A stretch of DNA of 64,000 nucleotides from an uncultured Aquimarina sp. GTDB lineage: Bacteria; Bacteroidota; Bacteroidia; Flavobacteriales; Flavobacteriaceae. Both the position numbers and the translations under genes were made by a program. Below are positions 23,991-34,464 of this stretch, in pieces. The notes under the pieces are model-generated. The model made no database searches. It saw only the letters and a program-made list of their open reading frames with translations, and had not been told where the DNA came from. Numbering within the stretch: the first letter of the stretch is position 1; each line of letters begins with the position of its first letter. The stretch lies in NCBI GenBank assembly GCA_947495425.1, contig CANLYR010000008.1, positions 1 to 64,000 of the forward strand, read 5' to 3'.

Positions 23991-26834
23991 ATGGCTGAGG
24001 CAAAAACAATGAGATTAAACAAAGTATTACGCGAATTCAATATCTCGCTAGATCGGGCTGTTGACTTTTTGGATTCAAAAGGTCACGAGATAGATGCGCG
24101 TCCTACTACAAAAATTTCTCAAGAAGTATATCAGCTCTTATTTGATGAATTTCAGACAGATAAGAGTAAAAAGGTAGCTTCAAAAGAAGTTGGTGAGGAG
24201 AAAAGGAAGGAGAAAGAGGCATTACGTGTGCAGATTGAGAATGAACAGGAAGAAAAACGTAAACTTGCTGAAGCTCGTGAAGTTGTAAAAGCCAAGGCTC
24301 AATTAACCGGACCTAAACAAGTCGGAAAGATTGAATTAGATAAAAAAGAGAAGGAGGTCAAAGTAGCGCAGTCCGAACAAAAAGTACAAGACACTCCTAA
24401 AAAAGAAAAACAAGAAACAAAAAAGAAAGAACCAGAAGTCGTTTCTAATAGACCTGAAAAGAAAACTATTAAAATAACCAAAGAAGCACCGAAGAAAACA
24501 GAAGATAAAAAGGAGGTTGAAAAACCTGCTGCTACTGTTCCTGTTGAAGAAAAAGAAACACCCAAAGTTGCTAAGGGTGAAGTTAAATCAGAAACTGAAA
24601 CTGTAGAAACAGAAGAAGGAACTGTTGAGGCTGCAAAGGTTAAAACGCAATATAAGGTTTTAGATGGTCCTAACTTTACGGGTCAGAAAATTGACTTAAG
24701 TAAATTTAAAAAACCAGCTAAAAAGAAAGAGGACAAATCTGATAAGAAGACAGCCGGTGGAGGAGATCCTAAAAAGCGTCGACGAAGAATAAGTAAAGAA
24801 AGCGGTGGGCAATCTGGAGGCAACAGAGGTCCTGGTAACAGAGGACCGGGTAATAGAGGCCCTGGCAACAGAGGTCCTGGTAACAGAGGGCCGGCAAAAG
24901 GAAAGAGAACCCCTGTAGTAAAAGAAGAGCCAAGCGAGGAAGAAGTACAAAAGCAGGTTAGAGAAACTCTAGAAAAATTACAAGGAAAAACTAACAAGTC
25001 TAAAGCTGCAAAGTATCGTAGAGATAAAAGAGATCAGCACCGTCAAAAAGCTGAAGATGATGTTGCACAACAAGAACAAGAAAGCAAAGTACTTAAGGTA
25101 ACAGAATTTGTTACTGCTTCAGAAGTAGCGACTATGATGGGAGTGCCAACAACAGATATAATTTCTGCTTGTATGTCTCTTGGTATCATGGTAACAATGA
25201 ATCAACGCTTGGATGCCGAAACACTGTCTATTGTAGCAGATGAATTCGGTTACGAAGTAGATTTTGTAACTACAGATATAGAAGATTCGATTGAAGAAAT
25301 TGTCGATGCTCCTGAGGATTTAGAGAATAGGGCGCCAATTGTAACCGTAATGGGTCACGTAGACCACGGTAAAACATCATTGCTCGATTATATAAGAGAA
25401 GAAAATGTAATCGCTGGAGAAAGCGGTGGTATTACACAGCATATAGGAGCATATGGAGTGCAGCTAGAAAGTGGACAAAAAATTGCATTTTTGGATACGC
25501 CAGGTCACGAGGCCTTTACAGCAATGCGTGCTCGTGGTGCGCAAGTAACGGATTTAGCAATTATCGTAATTGCAGCTGATGATGATGTAATGCCGCAAAC
25601 AAAAGAAGCTATTAGTCACGCTCAGGCTGCCGGAGTTCCTATCGTATTTGCAATTAACAAAGTGGATAGGCAAGAAGCAAATCCTGAAAAGATAAAAGAA
25701 AAGCTAGCTTCTATGAATTTGTTGGTAGAAGATTGGGGAGGAAAGATTCAATCCCATGATATTTCTGCAAAAACAGGGCTGGGTGTTAAAGAATTACTTG
25801 AGAAAGTATTGCTTGAGGCAGAAATTCTCGAGCTAAAGGCTAATCCTGATAGATTTGCTTCAGGTACGGTTGTTGAAGCTTTCTTAGATAAAGGACGCGG
25901 TTATGTATCTACCATACTTGTTCAAACAGGAACACTTCGAGTAGGAGATTATGTTCTTGCAGGAAAGAATAGTGGTAAAGTGAAGGCAATGCATGATGAG
26001 CGAGGAAATAATGTAAAAGAAGCTGGTCCTTCTACACCGGTTTCAATCTTAGGATTAGATGGAGCGCCGCAAGCAGGAGATAAATTTAGCGTGTTAGAAG
26101 ATGAGCGAGAAGCCAAAGATATTGCGTCTAAACGTGCTCAATTACACAGAGAACAATCAGTACGTACACAACGACATATTACATTAGACGAGATAGGACG
26201 TAGAATAGCGCTTGGAGACTTTAAAGAACTGAATATTATTCTTAAAGGGGATGTTGATGGTTCTGTGGAAGCTTTAACAGATTCATTCCAGAAATTATCT
26301 ACAGAAGAAATACATGTAAATATCATACATAAAGCAGTTGGTGCAATTACAGAAAGTGATGTGTTACTTGCTTCAGCATCAGATGCGATAATCATCGGAT
26401 TTAATGTAAGACCAGCTGGTAATGCCAGACAGGTAGCTGATAAAGAAGAAATTGACATCAGAACATACTCAATCATTTATGATGCTATAAATGATCTTAA
26501 GGATGCAATGGAAGGAATGCTTTCTCCTGTGATGAAAGAAGAAATTACAGGTACTGCAGAGATAAGAGAAACATTTAAAATTTCTAAAGTAGGAACTATT
26601 GCCGGATGTATGGTGCAGAGTGGTAAGATCTTCAGGAATTCAGGAATTCGACTTATTAGAGAAGGCGTAGTGGTCTATACCGGTGAGCTTGCTTCATTAA
26701 AGCGATTCAAAGATGATGTGAAAGAAGTGAGTAAAGGTTACGATTGTGGCATGCAAGTTAAGAACTACAATGACATCAGAATTGATGATATTATAGAAGC
26801 CTATCAAGAAGTAGCAGTAAAAAAGAAGCTTTAA
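23991..26834 (+). CDS. Translation initiation factor IF-2
   Basis: This is a GTPase that places initiator tRNA on the 30S subunit. The protein is 947 aa from the ATG at 23991; a GTG two codons earlier is less likely. It has an N-terminal IF2_N domain, a very long Lys/Glu-rich linker with five tandem GNRGP units (about residues 277-301), and a second IF2_N-like segment. The G domain follows with GHVDHGKT (about 454-461), DTPGHEAF and NKVD, then domains II to IV. The linker is low in complexity and variable in Bacteroidota. Last gene of the rimP operon, followed by a strong terminator. Confidence 0.95.
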   Translation: MAEAKTMRLNKVLREFNISLDRAVDFLDSKGHEIDARPTTKISQEVYQLLFDEFQTDKSKKVASKEVGEEKRKEKEALRVQIENEQEEKRKLAEAREVVKAKAQLTGPKQVGKIELDKKEKEVKVAQSEQKVQDTPKKEKQETKKKEPEVVSNRPEKKTIKITKEAPKKTEDKKEVEKPAATVPVEEKETPKVAKGEVKSETETVETEEGTVEAAKVKTQYKVLDGPNFTGQKIDLSKFKKPAKKKEDKSDKKTAGGGDPKKRRRRISKESGGQSGGNRGPGNRGPGNRGPGNRGPGNRGPAKGKRTPVVKEEPSEEEVQKQVRETLEKLQGKTNKSKAAKYRRDKRDQHRQKAEDDVAQQEQESKVLKVTEFVTASEVATMMGVPTTDIISACMSLGIMVTMNQRLDAETLSIVADEFGYEVDFVTTDIEDSIEEIVDAPEDLENRAPIVTVMGHVDHGKTSLLDYIREENVIAGESGGITQHIGAYGVQLESGQKIAFLDTPGHEAFTAMRARGAQVTDLAIIVIAADDDVMPQTKEAISHAQAAGVPIVFAINKVDRQEANPEKIKEKLASMNLLVEDWGGKIQSHDISAKTGLGVKELLEKVLLEAEILELKANPDRFASGTVVEAFLDKGRGYVSTILVQTGTLRVGDYVLAGKNSGKVKAMHDERGNNVKEAGPSTPVSILGLDGAPQAGDKFSVLEDEREAKDIASKRAQLHREQSVRTQRHITLDEIGRRIALGDFKELNIILKGDVDGSVEALTDSFQKLSTEEIHVNIIHKAVGAITESDVLLASASDAIIIGFNVRPAGNARQVADKEEIDIRTYSIIYDAINDLKDAMEGMLSPVMKEEITGTAEIRETFKISKVGTIAGCMVQSGKIFRNSGIRLIREGVVVYTGELASLKRFKDDVKEVSKGYDCGMQVKNYNDIRIDDIIEAYQEVAVKKKL
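24819..24893 (+). repeat. Five tandem 15-bp units in infB
   Basis: Five copies of a 15-base unit encode Gly-Asn-Arg-Gly-Pro each time. The copies differ only at codon third positions (for example GGT/GGC/GGA and AAC/AAT). The reading frame is kept throughout. The array lies in the flexible linker of IF-2. Confidence 0.85.
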
Positions 26835-26850
26835 AGCTTTATAAATAACC

Positions 26851-26893
26851 AAAAACAAAGCCTCTATAATAAGAACATAGAGACTTTGTTTTT
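26851..26893. terminator. Bidirectional terminator between infB and SPOR gene
   Basis: AAAAACAAAG and CTCTAT (26851-26867) pair with ATAGAG and CTTTGTTTTT (26877-26893), interrupted by one unpaired base on each side. A-runs and T-runs on the outer ends make it work for both convergent genes. Confidence 0.85.
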
Positions 26894-26927
26894 GATACAC
26901 CAATAGTACTGTATTGAAGTATGTTTA

Positions 26928-27389
26928 TTATTGCTCTGGCTTAAAAATAAATGCGCTTGGAAACTTAGTGTGTATTTCCTTTAGCGCTCTATCAGCTTCA
27001 AGCCTGTTTCGAAAATTGCCCAACCAAACTTTATAATTGGGAGTTTCCCATTTAATCGACGAATCCCATTGCGAAAATGATTCTTTAGATGACTTCATGA
27101 TTTCATTTGCTTTATTGAGGTTTCCGTAGTATAACTGTATCTTATACCGATCGCTAAAATCACCGCTTTTTTCCATTTTCGTTTTGATATCTAATAGCCT
27201 CTTAATTTTTGGATCTTGATTGATCGTAACTGAAGCTTCAGGAGATTGAGGGATGTTTACAGTTACAAAATTACTGGTATTTGAAAGATCAACCTCAGGA
27301 TTCGGGTTGTCTTGAGCATTTAATGAAAGTACAGATGTTAGGTAAACACCTAATGGCAAAAGATAGATTTTTGTATTTAACATTCTCAT
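26928..27389 (-). CDS. SPOR-domain secreted protein
   Basis: This 153-aa protein has a signal peptide (about 1-25, ending LNAQD) and a C-terminal SPOR-type domain (about 75-151) with YKIQLYYG, KVWLGNFRNRLEA and the closing FPSAFIFKPE. SPOR domains bind denuded glycan strands of peptidoglycan at division sites. Its middle part is short and unstructured. Two ATG codons two codons apart are both possible starts. It is convergent with infB and divergent from the respiratory operon, and it has no operon partner. Confidence 0.85.
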   Translation of the reverse strand: MRMLNTKIYLLPLGVYLTSVLSLNAQDNPNPEVDLSNTSNFVTVNIPQSPEASVTINQDPKIKRLLDIKTKMEKSGDFSDRYKIQLYYGNLNKANEIMKSSKESFSQWDSSIKWETPNYKVWLGNFRNRLEADRALKEIHTKFPSAFIFKPEQ

Positions 27390-27489
27390 TACAAATTAAT
27401 TTGGTGTAAAGGTAAAGTTTAATAACTCAAAATGGATGAAAATTATTATTTAGAATTGTTATAAATTAATCATTAACGGTTCGGTAACA

Positions 27490-27520
27490 TTTCCAAAATC
27501 GACTTATTATAGTACTTTTG
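27490..27520 (+). promoter_or_regulatory. Promoter of the act-cox operon
   Basis: TTTC (27490-27493), 19 bases, then TACTTTTG (27513-27520) fits the Bacteroidota promoter pattern with one mismatch in the upstream box. The expected start is near 27527, giving a leader of about 85 bases before actA. Confidence 0.65.
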
Positions 27521-27610
27521 TCGACGAATTAAAAGTGGTCGTTTTATGTTTTTTTGAGACATAGAATGAAAAAACCATACCAAATTAAGACGATAATTCT
27601 ACTTAATAAT

Positions 27611-28942
27611 ATGAAACAGGTGAAACACCGAAATTCAGCCTCTAAACTCCTAATTCTAGGAACTGTTTTTTTATTTACTTTTTTTAATCCTGTCTTTGCA
27701 CAGGATGAAGTAGCTGTTGATCCGGCAGCTTCGACCGAAACTGCATCTGGAGGAGATGTGGCTAAAGGTGAAGAGTTATTTAAATCACTTTGTGCTGCTT
27801 GCCATAAGCGGTATAAGAAAATGACGGGGCCAGCTCTTTTTGGAGTGGCAGATAAGTATGAACGAGAATGGTTGTATGCTTGGATAAAGAATAGTGCTGC
27901 GCTAATTGCTTCTGGTGACGCGCAAGCTATTGCTATCTACGAAGAATACAATAAAACAGCAATGAACGCTTTTCCTCAGTTAAGTAATACTGATATAGAT
28001 AACATTCTTGCTTATGTGATGGTTCCCAAAGCTGAGCCAGTCGCAGCTACTGGTACAGCAACAGCAGTTTCTGATTCGGGTAGTGGCGGTTCTGGGATTT
28101 CTACAAATATTCTTTTAGCGATATTGGCATTAGTTTTTCTTATGCTTATGGCAGTTCTTTTCTTGGTAAATAATACTTTGAGACGTTTTGCTGAAGCTAA
28201 TAATATAGAGTTACCAAAGCAAGAAGAAGAGGCTAGGACACCAATTTGGAAAGCATTTGTTCAAAATCAATTTTTAGTATTAGTAACGGCTATTTTGTTG
28301 TTATTAACCAGTGGTTACTTTGTGTATGGCTACTTTATGCAAGTAGGTATCGATCAGGGATATGCACCTATACAACCCATACACTATTCACACAAAATCC
28401 ATGCGGGAGCAAATCAGATTGAATGTAAATATTGTCATTCTTCTGCAAGAGTTTCTAAGCATTCGGGAATTCCATCACTTAACGTATGTATGAATTGCCA
28501 TAAAGCCATCGCAGAAGTTGCAGAAACTACAGCTACTGAAGAATATTCTAAAGAATTTTATGATGGTGAAATTCAAAAACTATATAAAGCTGTAGGTTGG
28601 GATGAAGATTCACAGGCCTATACAGGAGAAACTGAGCCTGTAAAATGGGTTCGTATTCATAATTTACCTGATTTTGCATATTTTAATCATTCTCAGCATG
28701 TAAGTGTTGCCGGAATCGAATGTCAGAAATGTCATGGTCCTGTAGAAGAAATGGAAATTATGTATCAGCATGCTCCGTTGACTATGGGATGGTGTATTAA
28801 TTGTCATAGAGAAACAAATATAAAGGTTGCTGATAATGAGTATTATGAAAAAATTCATAAAGAGCTCTCAAAAAAGTATGGTGTTGATCAGTTGACAGCT
28901 GCTCAGATGGGTGGTCTGGAATGTGGTAAATGTCATTATTAA
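27611..28942 (+). CDS. Alternative complex III subunit ActA, multiheme cytochrome c
   Basis: ActA is the multiheme cytochrome of alternative complex III, which oxidises menaquinol and passes electrons to cytochrome c or the oxidase. The 443-aa protein has a signal peptide ending VFAQ and six CXXCH heme sites: CAACH near residue 61, then CKYCH, CMNCH, CQKCH, CINCH and CGKCH between about 272 and 443. Two hydrophobic helices separate the first heme domain from the five-heme domain. The ATG at 27611 is preferred because it directly precedes the signal peptide, although an in-frame ATG lies 19 codons upstream. It opens the operon. Confidence 0.92.
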   Translation: MKQVKHRNSASKLLILGTVFLFTFFNPVFAQDEVAVDPAASTETASGGDVAKGEELFKSLCAACHKRYKKMTGPALFGVADKYEREWLYAWIKNSAALIASGDAQAIAIYEEYNKTAMNAFPQLSNTDIDNILAYVMVPKAEPVAATGTATAVSDSGSGGSGISTNILLAILALVFLMLMAVLFLVNNTLRRFAEANNIELPKQEEEARTPIWKAFVQNQFLVLVTAILLLLTSGYFVYGYFMQVGIDQGYAPIQPIHYSHKIHAGANQIECKYCHSSARVSKHSGIPSLNVCMNCHKAIAEVAETTATEEYSKEFYDGEIQKLYKAVGWDEDSQAYTGETEPVKWVRIHNLPDFAYFNHSQHVSVAGIECQKCHGPVEEMEIMYQHAPLTMGWCINCHRETNIKVADNEYYEKIHKELSKKYGVDQLTAAQMGGLECGKCHY

Positions 28943-28995
28943 TAAAAATTTTGTCCGAAATTCGGAAAATAGTAAGAAGCTAATATCAATTATAT

Positions 28996-31900
28996 ATGTC
29001 ATCAAACAAGAAATACTGGAAAAGTGTTGAGGAGCTAAACGAAGATAGCTCTATTGTTGAGGCGCTACAACAAAACGAATTCGTTCAGGAAATTCCAACG
29101 GATGAGTTTTTAGGAGATAAATCATCGTTAGAGAATTCTTCGACATCGCGTCGTGATTTCCTTAAGTATGTAGGTTTTAGTACAGCTGCAGCCTCGTTAG
29201 CGGCTTGTGAAGGTCCGGTTGTAAAATCAATACCTTATGTAGTTCAGCCAGAAAGAATCATTCCTGGCGTTGCAAATTATTATGCGACTACAATAGCAGA
29301 TGGATATGATTTTGCTAGTGTATTGATTAAAACACGAGAAGGACGACCCATAAAAGTTGAGAATAATAATCTTGCAACTTCTAATGGAGATGCTAATGCT
29401 AGAGTGCATGCCTCAGTATTATCAATGTATGATAGTACTCGTCTTCAAGGACCTAAAAAAGCGGGTGAAAATATTAGTTGGGATGAGCTGGATAAAGAAG
29501 TGGCTGGTAAGTTGAATACCTTAGGCGGTAAACAAATTGTCTTACTTACACAAACTTTCGCTAGTCCTTCCACTTCAAAATTAATTTCAGAATTTAAATC
29601 AAAATATCAAAATGTAAAGCATGTTGTCTACGATGCAGTTTCGCAAAGTGAAGCTTTGGATGCATATCAGATGACATACGGAGAAAGAGCACTAGCGGAT
29701 TATGATTTTGCTAAAGTGAATACTATAGTAAGTGTTGCAGCAGATTTTTTAGGAGACTGGCAAGGAGGAGGATATGATGGTGGCTATGCAAAAGGGCGTG
29801 TTCCGGCAAACGGTAAAATGTCTAAGCATATTCATTTTGAATCTAATATGTCATTAACAGGTGCAAATGCTGATAAAAGAGTGCCTGTAACGCCATCACA
29901 ACAAAAACAAGTGCTTGCAGCATTGTATGCTTATGTTACAGGGTCTGGGTCTAAAAGTTCTCTAGGAGCAAATCTCGATGCAGAAGTAGTTAGTGTTGCT
30001 AAATATATTCAAAAAGCAGGAAGTAATGCTGTAGTGGTTACTGGGATTCAAGATGTTGATGCTCAGTTGTTAGTGTTGGCTATTAATAAAGCAATACAAA
30101 GTAAAGCATTTAATGAGAGCACGCCACGTAAAATTCGCCAAGGAAATACAAAAGCTGTAAATCAGCTTGTAAACGACATGAATGCAGGTCGAGTAGGTGG
30201 TTTGATCATCGCTGGTGTAAATCCAATGTATACCTTGCCAAATGCGAGTGAGTTTATGGCAGGTCTTGATAAAGTTTCCGTTTCTGTAGCTTTCAGCATG
30301 CATAATGATGAAACTGCTTCAATGTGTGATTATGTTGCGACTACGCCACATTATTTAGAATCATGGGGAGATGTTGAGTTTAAAAAAGGAAGCTATAGTT
30401 TAATGCAACCTACCATCAAACCCTTATTTGATACGCGTCAATTTCAAGAAACTTTATTGAAATGGACAGGTAATTCTTCATCATATCGTGACTATATAAA
30501 AGATGCATGGACAGGAATCCTTGGAAATACATCCTGGAACCAAGCATTACATGATGGGGTTTTAGTACAACCATCACTTCCAAAGCAAGATTTAGTAGCA
30601 GCTCTTGAGGTGCAAGAAGGTGAAGCAGAAATTGTAGATGATAATTCAGAAAATGTGGTAGACGAAGCTGTTCCTGTTGCAACAGTGCCCAATCTTGGTG
30701 CTGCAGCAAGAAGACTTTCTAACGCACAATCAAATGGATTAGAACTTACATTGTATACCAAAACCTCACTTGGTGATGGGCAACAGGCAAATAATCCTTG
30801 GTTACAAGAAATGCCTGATCCTATTACAAGAGCATCATGGGATAATTATTTAACAGTTTCTAAAGCAGATGCAGAGCAATTAGGCTTGAGTAATGAAAAT
30901 GTAGCTAATGGAGCATTAAATGGAAGCTATGCTAAAATTACTGTTGGAGAAGCAGAAGTAATAGCACCTGTGATTATACAACCAGGGCAAGCTAAAGGTT
31001 CTGTTGGGTTGGCTCTGGGGTATGGTAAGTCTGAAGGGCTAAAAGAAGAGATGAGCGTTGGTGTGAACGCATATCCTTTATATCAAAATCTAAATGCAGT
31101 ACAAAATGTTTCTGTAACTGCAGCAGAAGGAGTACATGAATTTGCATGTGTACAGTTGCATAATACACTTATGGGACGTGGTGACATTGTAAAAGAAACT
31201 ACGCTCGAAATATTTAATACAAAAGATAAGCACGAGTGGAATGCAATACCTGAAGTAAGTAAGAATCATATCGAATATGAGGTTACTTCTCCAGAAGTTG
31301 ATCTATGGGATGAATTTGATCGTTCAATTGGGCATCACTTTAATCTTTCAATAGATCTTAATGCATGCACAGGATGTGGTGCTTGTGTAATCGCATGTCA
31401 TGCAGAGAATAACGTTCCGGTTGTAGGGAAATCAGAAATACGTAGATCACGTGATATGCACTGGTTGCGTATTGATCGTTATTATTCTTCTCAGGATAGT
31501 TTTGAGGGTGATAATGAAAAGAAAAATAATATATCTGGTCTGAGCAGCTCTCTGTCAGAGTTTGGTAACATGGAGAGTCCATCAGACAACCCTCAGGTTG
31601 TATTTCAACCGGTAATGTGTCAGCACTGTAATCATGCACCTTGTGAAACTGTTTGTCCAGTTGCGGCAACAGCACATAGTAGACAAGGTCAGAATCACAT
31701 GGCATACAATCGTTGTGTAGGTACAAGATATTGTGCAAACAACTGCCCTTATAAAGTAAGACGATTTAACTGGTTCTTGTATAATAACAATGATGAGTTT
31801 GATTATCATATGAATAATGATTTGGGTAGAATGGTTGTTAATCCAGATGTTACTGTGCGTTCTAGAGGGGTTATGGAAAAATGTTCTATGTGTATTCAAA

Positions 31901-32142
31901 TGACCCAAAAAACTATTTTGGATGCTAAGAGAGACGGTAGAGTAATTAAAGATGGAGAATTCCAAACAGCTTGTTCTGCGGCTTGTTCATCAGGTGCAAT
32001 GATATTTGGTGATGTCAATGATAAAGATAGTAAAGTAGCTAAATTAAAAGAGGATGATCGTATGTATCACTTACTGGAGCATGTAGGTACAAAACCTAAT
32101 GTGATGTACCATACTAAAGTAAGAAATACTACAGAAGCCTAA
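28996..32142 (+). CDS. Alternative complex III subunit ActB (iron-sulfur, molybdopterin-like)
   Basis: This 1048-aa periplasmic subunit carries iron-sulfur clusters that relay electrons in the complex. A Tat-type SRRDFLK motif (51-57) is followed by a lipobox-like LAAC. Residues about 100-740 form a molybdopterin-oxidoreductase-like domain that in this family has no cofactor. The C-terminal part (from about 780) has four cysteine clusters: CTGCGACVIACH, CQHCNHAPCETVCP, CVGTRYCANNCP and CSMC with CSAACSS. These fit three [4Fe-4S] clusters and one [3Fe-4S] cluster. The domain order matches the known fused ActB. Confidence 0.93.
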   Translation: MSSNKKYWKSVEELNEDSSIVEALQQNEFVQEIPTDEFLGDKSSLENSSTSRRDFLKYVGFSTAAASLAACEGPVVKSIPYVVQPERIIPGVANYYATTIADGYDFASVLIKTREGRPIKVENNNLATSNGDANARVHASVLSMYDSTRLQGPKKAGENISWDELDKEVAGKLNTLGGKQIVLLTQTFASPSTSKLISEFKSKYQNVKHVVYDAVSQSEALDAYQMTYGERALADYDFAKVNTIVSVAADFLGDWQGGGYDGGYAKGRVPANGKMSKHIHFESNMSLTGANADKRVPVTPSQQKQVLAALYAYVTGSGSKSSLGANLDAEVVSVAKYIQKAGSNAVVVTGIQDVDAQLLVLAINKAIQSKAFNESTPRKIRQGNTKAVNQLVNDMNAGRVGGLIIAGVNPMYTLPNASEFMAGLDKVSVSVAFSMHNDETASMCDYVATTPHYLESWGDVEFKKGSYSLMQPTIKPLFDTRQFQETLLKWTGNSSSYRDYIKDAWTGILGNTSWNQALHDGVLVQPSLPKQDLVAALEVQEGEAEIVDDNSENVVDEAVPVATVPNLGAAARRLSNAQSNGLELTLYTKTSLGDGQQANNPWLQEMPDPITRASWDNYLTVSKADAEQLGLSNENVANGALNGSYAKITVGEAEVIAPVIIQPGQAKGSVGLALGYGKSEGLKEEMSVGVNAYPLYQNLNAVQNVSVTAAEGVHEFACVQLHNTLMGRGDIVKETTLEIFNTKDKHEWNAIPEVSKNHIEYEVTSPEVDLWDEFDRSIGHHFNLSIDLNACTGCGACVIACHAENNVPVVGKSEIRRSRDMHWLRIDRYYSSQDSFEGDNEKKNNISGLSSSLSEFGNMESPSDNPQVVFQPVMCQHCNHAPCETVCPVAATAHSRQGQNHMAYNRCVGTRYCANNCPYKVRRFNWFLYNNNDEFDYHMNNDLGRMVVNPDVTVRSRGVMEKCSMCIQMTQKTILDAKRDGRVIKDGEFQTACSAACSSGAMIFGDVNDKDSKVAKLKEDDRMYHLLEHVGTKPNVMYHTKVRNTTEA

Positions 32143-32178
32143 TAACTAAATAAAGAATCAATTCAATTATAAAGGATT

Positions 32179-33915
32179 ATGTCTCATTACGAAGCACCTA
32201 TTAGAAAGCCTTTAGTCACCGGCGATAAAACATACCATGATGTAACAGTGGATGTTGCCGCTCCGGTTGAAGGTAAAGCAAATAAATCTTGGTGGATTGT
32301 ATTTTCTATCGCGCTTATTGCTTTCCTTTGGGGGATAGGTTGTATTATATATACAGTTTCTACAGGTATAGGAACCTGGGGGTTAAACAAAACAGTAGGA
32401 TGGGCCTGGGATATTACCAACTTTGTTTGGTGGGTAGGTATCGGTCATGCAGGAACATTAATTTCTGCGGTACTATTACTATTCCGTCAGAAATGGAGAA
32501 TGGCAATTAACCGATCTGCAGAAGCGATGACTATTTTTTCTGTTATCCAGGCAGGTTTATTTCCAATCATTCACATGGGGCGCCCTTGGTTAGCATACTG
32601 GGTATTGCCAATCCCTAATCAATTTGGATCGTTGTGGGTGAACTTTAATTCTCCGCTGCTTTGGGATGTATTTGCAATCTCTACATATCTTTCAGTATCA
32701 TTGGTGTTCTGGTGGACTGGGTTATTACCTGACTTTGCAATGATAAGAGACCGGGCGATTACTCCATTTAATAAAAAAATATATAGTATTCTTTCTTTTG
32801 GTTGGAGTGGAAGAGCAAAAGACTGGCAACGTTTTGAAGAAGTATCTTTAGTACTGGCAGGTTTAGCAACGCCATTAGTGCTTTCGGTACATACTATTGT
32901 ATCATTTGATTTTGCTACTTCGGTAATTCCAGGATGGCATACAACGATATTTCCACCGTATTTTGTGGCAGGAGCAATTTTTTCTGGATTTGCAATGGTA
33001 AACACCTTGCTTATTATCATGAGGAAAGTTTCTAATCTTGAAAACTATATTACCATACAACATATAGAATTAATGAATATTGTAATCATGATTACAGGTT
33101 CTATAGTTGGGGTAGCTTATATTACAGAACTATTTGTCGCATGGTATTCTGGAGTAGAATATGAACAATATGCCTTTCTAAACAGAGCAACCGGACCATA
33201 TTGGTGGGCCTACTGGGCAATGATGTCTTGTAATGTATTTTCACCACAGTTTATGTGGTTTCCAAAACTAAGAAGAAGTATAATGTTCTCTTTCATCATT
33301 TCTATTGTGGTAAATATAGGAATGTGGTTTGAGCGATTTGTTATTATTGTGACCTCACTTCATAGAGATTACCTACCGTCATCATGGACAATGTTCTCTC
33401 CTACGTTTGTAGACATAGGCATATTTATAGGAACTATAGGGTTTTTCTTTGTACTATTTTTGTTGTATGCACGTACTTTCCCCGTGATTGCACAAGCCGA
33501 AGTGAAAACAATCTTGAAATCTTCAGGAGAAAAATATAAAAAATTAAGAGAAGCAGGGATAGATCATAGAGATGAGTTACCTAAAACTGGAGTAAAAGTG
33601 TCTTCAGATATTATTGAAGAAAAAGTAAAAACGAAAGATGTTATTACAGCGACAGAAGATCAACTTAATGATTTATTAGGAAATTTAGGAACTTTTGATC
33701 CATCAACACAAACTGCTGATGATCTTAAAAAAGTGAATGGGATCGGACCTGTAATGGAAAAGAAACTAAATGAGATTGGGATATTTACCTTTGACCAAGT
33801 TAGTAAAATGACTAAAACAGAATACGATTTATTAGATAATATCACAGGATCTTTCCCAGGAAGAGCACAACGTGATGATTGGGCTGGTCAAGCTGAAAAC
33901 CTTAAAAATAATTAG
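32179..33915 (+). CDS. ActC, NrfD-like membrane subunit, with C-terminal HhH domain
   Basis: ActC is the multispanning, quinol-binding subunit of alternative complex III. The 578-aa protein has about ten membrane helices in residues 35-440 with NrfD-family features (VGIGHAGTLISA, IHMGRPW). Unusually, after a charged linker (about 440-513) it ends in a helix-hairpin-helix domain (514-578) with VNGIGPVMEKKLNEIGI and the motif FPGR-x-x-RDDW. That domain type also occurs at the C-termini of some NuoE and ribosomal L21 proteins. Its job here is unknown; it would lie on the membrane side of the ActC C-terminus, probably cytoplasmic. Confidence 0.92.
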   Translation: MSHYEAPIRKPLVTGDKTYHDVTVDVAAPVEGKANKSWWIVFSIALIAFLWGIGCIIYTVSTGIGTWGLNKTVGWAWDITNFVWWVGIGHAGTLISAVLLLFRQKWRMAINRSAEAMTIFSVIQAGLFPIIHMGRPWLAYWVLPIPNQFGSLWVNFNSPLLWDVFAISTYLSVSLVFWWTGLLPDFAMIRDRAITPFNKKIYSILSFGWSGRAKDWQRFEEVSLVLAGLATPLVLSVHTIVSFDFATSVIPGWHTTIFPPYFVAGAIFSGFAMVNTLLIIMRKVSNLENYITIQHIELMNIVIMITGSIVGVAYITELFVAWYSGVEYEQYAFLNRATGPYWWAYWAMMSCNVFSPQFMWFPKLRRSIMFSFIISIVVNIGMWFERFVIIVTSLHRDYLPSSWTMFSPTFVDIGIFIGTIGFFFVLFLLYARTFPVIAQAEVKTILKSSGEKYKKLREAGIDHRDELPKTGVKVSSDIIEEKVKTKDVITATEDQLNDLLGNLGTFDPSTQTADDLKKVNGIGPVMEKKLNEIGIFTFDQVSKMTKTEYDLLDNITGSFPGRAQRDDWAGQAENLKNN

Positions 33916-33919
33916 AAGT

Positions 33920-34459
33920 ATGGCATCAAAAGTTATACATGCATTATACATCGACGACGACGTTCTAATGGACGCAGTAAAAAAAGTTCGTGAAGAACGG
34001 TATCATATTGAAGAGGTATTTTGTCCTTTTCCTGTTCACGGATTAGATAAAGCGATGGGAATACCTCATACACGTCTTGCTATCACATCTTTTATGTATG
34101 GGTGTGTAGGATTGACAGTAGCTATTTTGATGATGAATTTTATCATGATCGAAGATTGGCCACAGGATATAGGTGGTAAACCAAGCTTTAGTTATCTAGA
34201 AAACATGCCTGCTTTTGTTCCTATTATGTTTGAACTTACTGTGTTTTTTGCAGCACATTTGATGGTAATTACTTTTTATATGAGAAGTAGATTGTGGCCA
34301 TTCAAAAAAGCCGAAAACCCAGATGTGAGAACCACTGATGATCATTTCTTGATGGAAGTAGATGCTGGAAAACATGATGTAAATCAACTTACTAGTTTAT
34401 TGAGTGACACCGGAGCAGTAGAGATTAAAGTAATAGATAAGGAAGAAGATAACCATTAG
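33920..34459 (+). CDS. ActD (DUF3341) subunit of alternative complex III
   Basis: This 179-aa protein has a short cytoplasmic DUF3341 domain (about 1-50, with HALYIDDD), two membrane helices (about 60-85 and 100-130), and an acidic C-terminal tail. The ATG at 33920 begins 4 bases after the ActC stop; a longer frame reaching into actC is not needed. ActD is a structural membrane subunit that packs against ActC and ActF. Confidence 0.9.
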   Translation: MASKVIHALYIDDDVLMDAVKKVREERYHIEEVFCPFPVHGLDKAMGIPHTRLAITSFMYGCVGLTVAILMMNFIMIEDWPQDIGGKPSFSYLENMPAFVPIMFELTVFFAAHLMVITFYMRSRLWPFKKAENPDVRTTDDHFLMEVDAGKHDVNQLTSLLSDTGAVEIKVIDKEEDNH

Positions 34460-34464
34460 TAATA

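Noticed and set aside
24819-24893. CRISPR-like repeat array
   Set aside because: The 15-base units are adjacent, have no spacers and are in frame in infB. No CRISPR array was seen anywhere in the window.
28996-32142. True molybdopterin formate dehydrogenase or nitrate reductase
   Set aside because: The gene order actABCDEF-coxBA and the fused iron-sulfur domain identify ActB of alternative complex III, in which the molybdopterin-like domain carries no cofactor.
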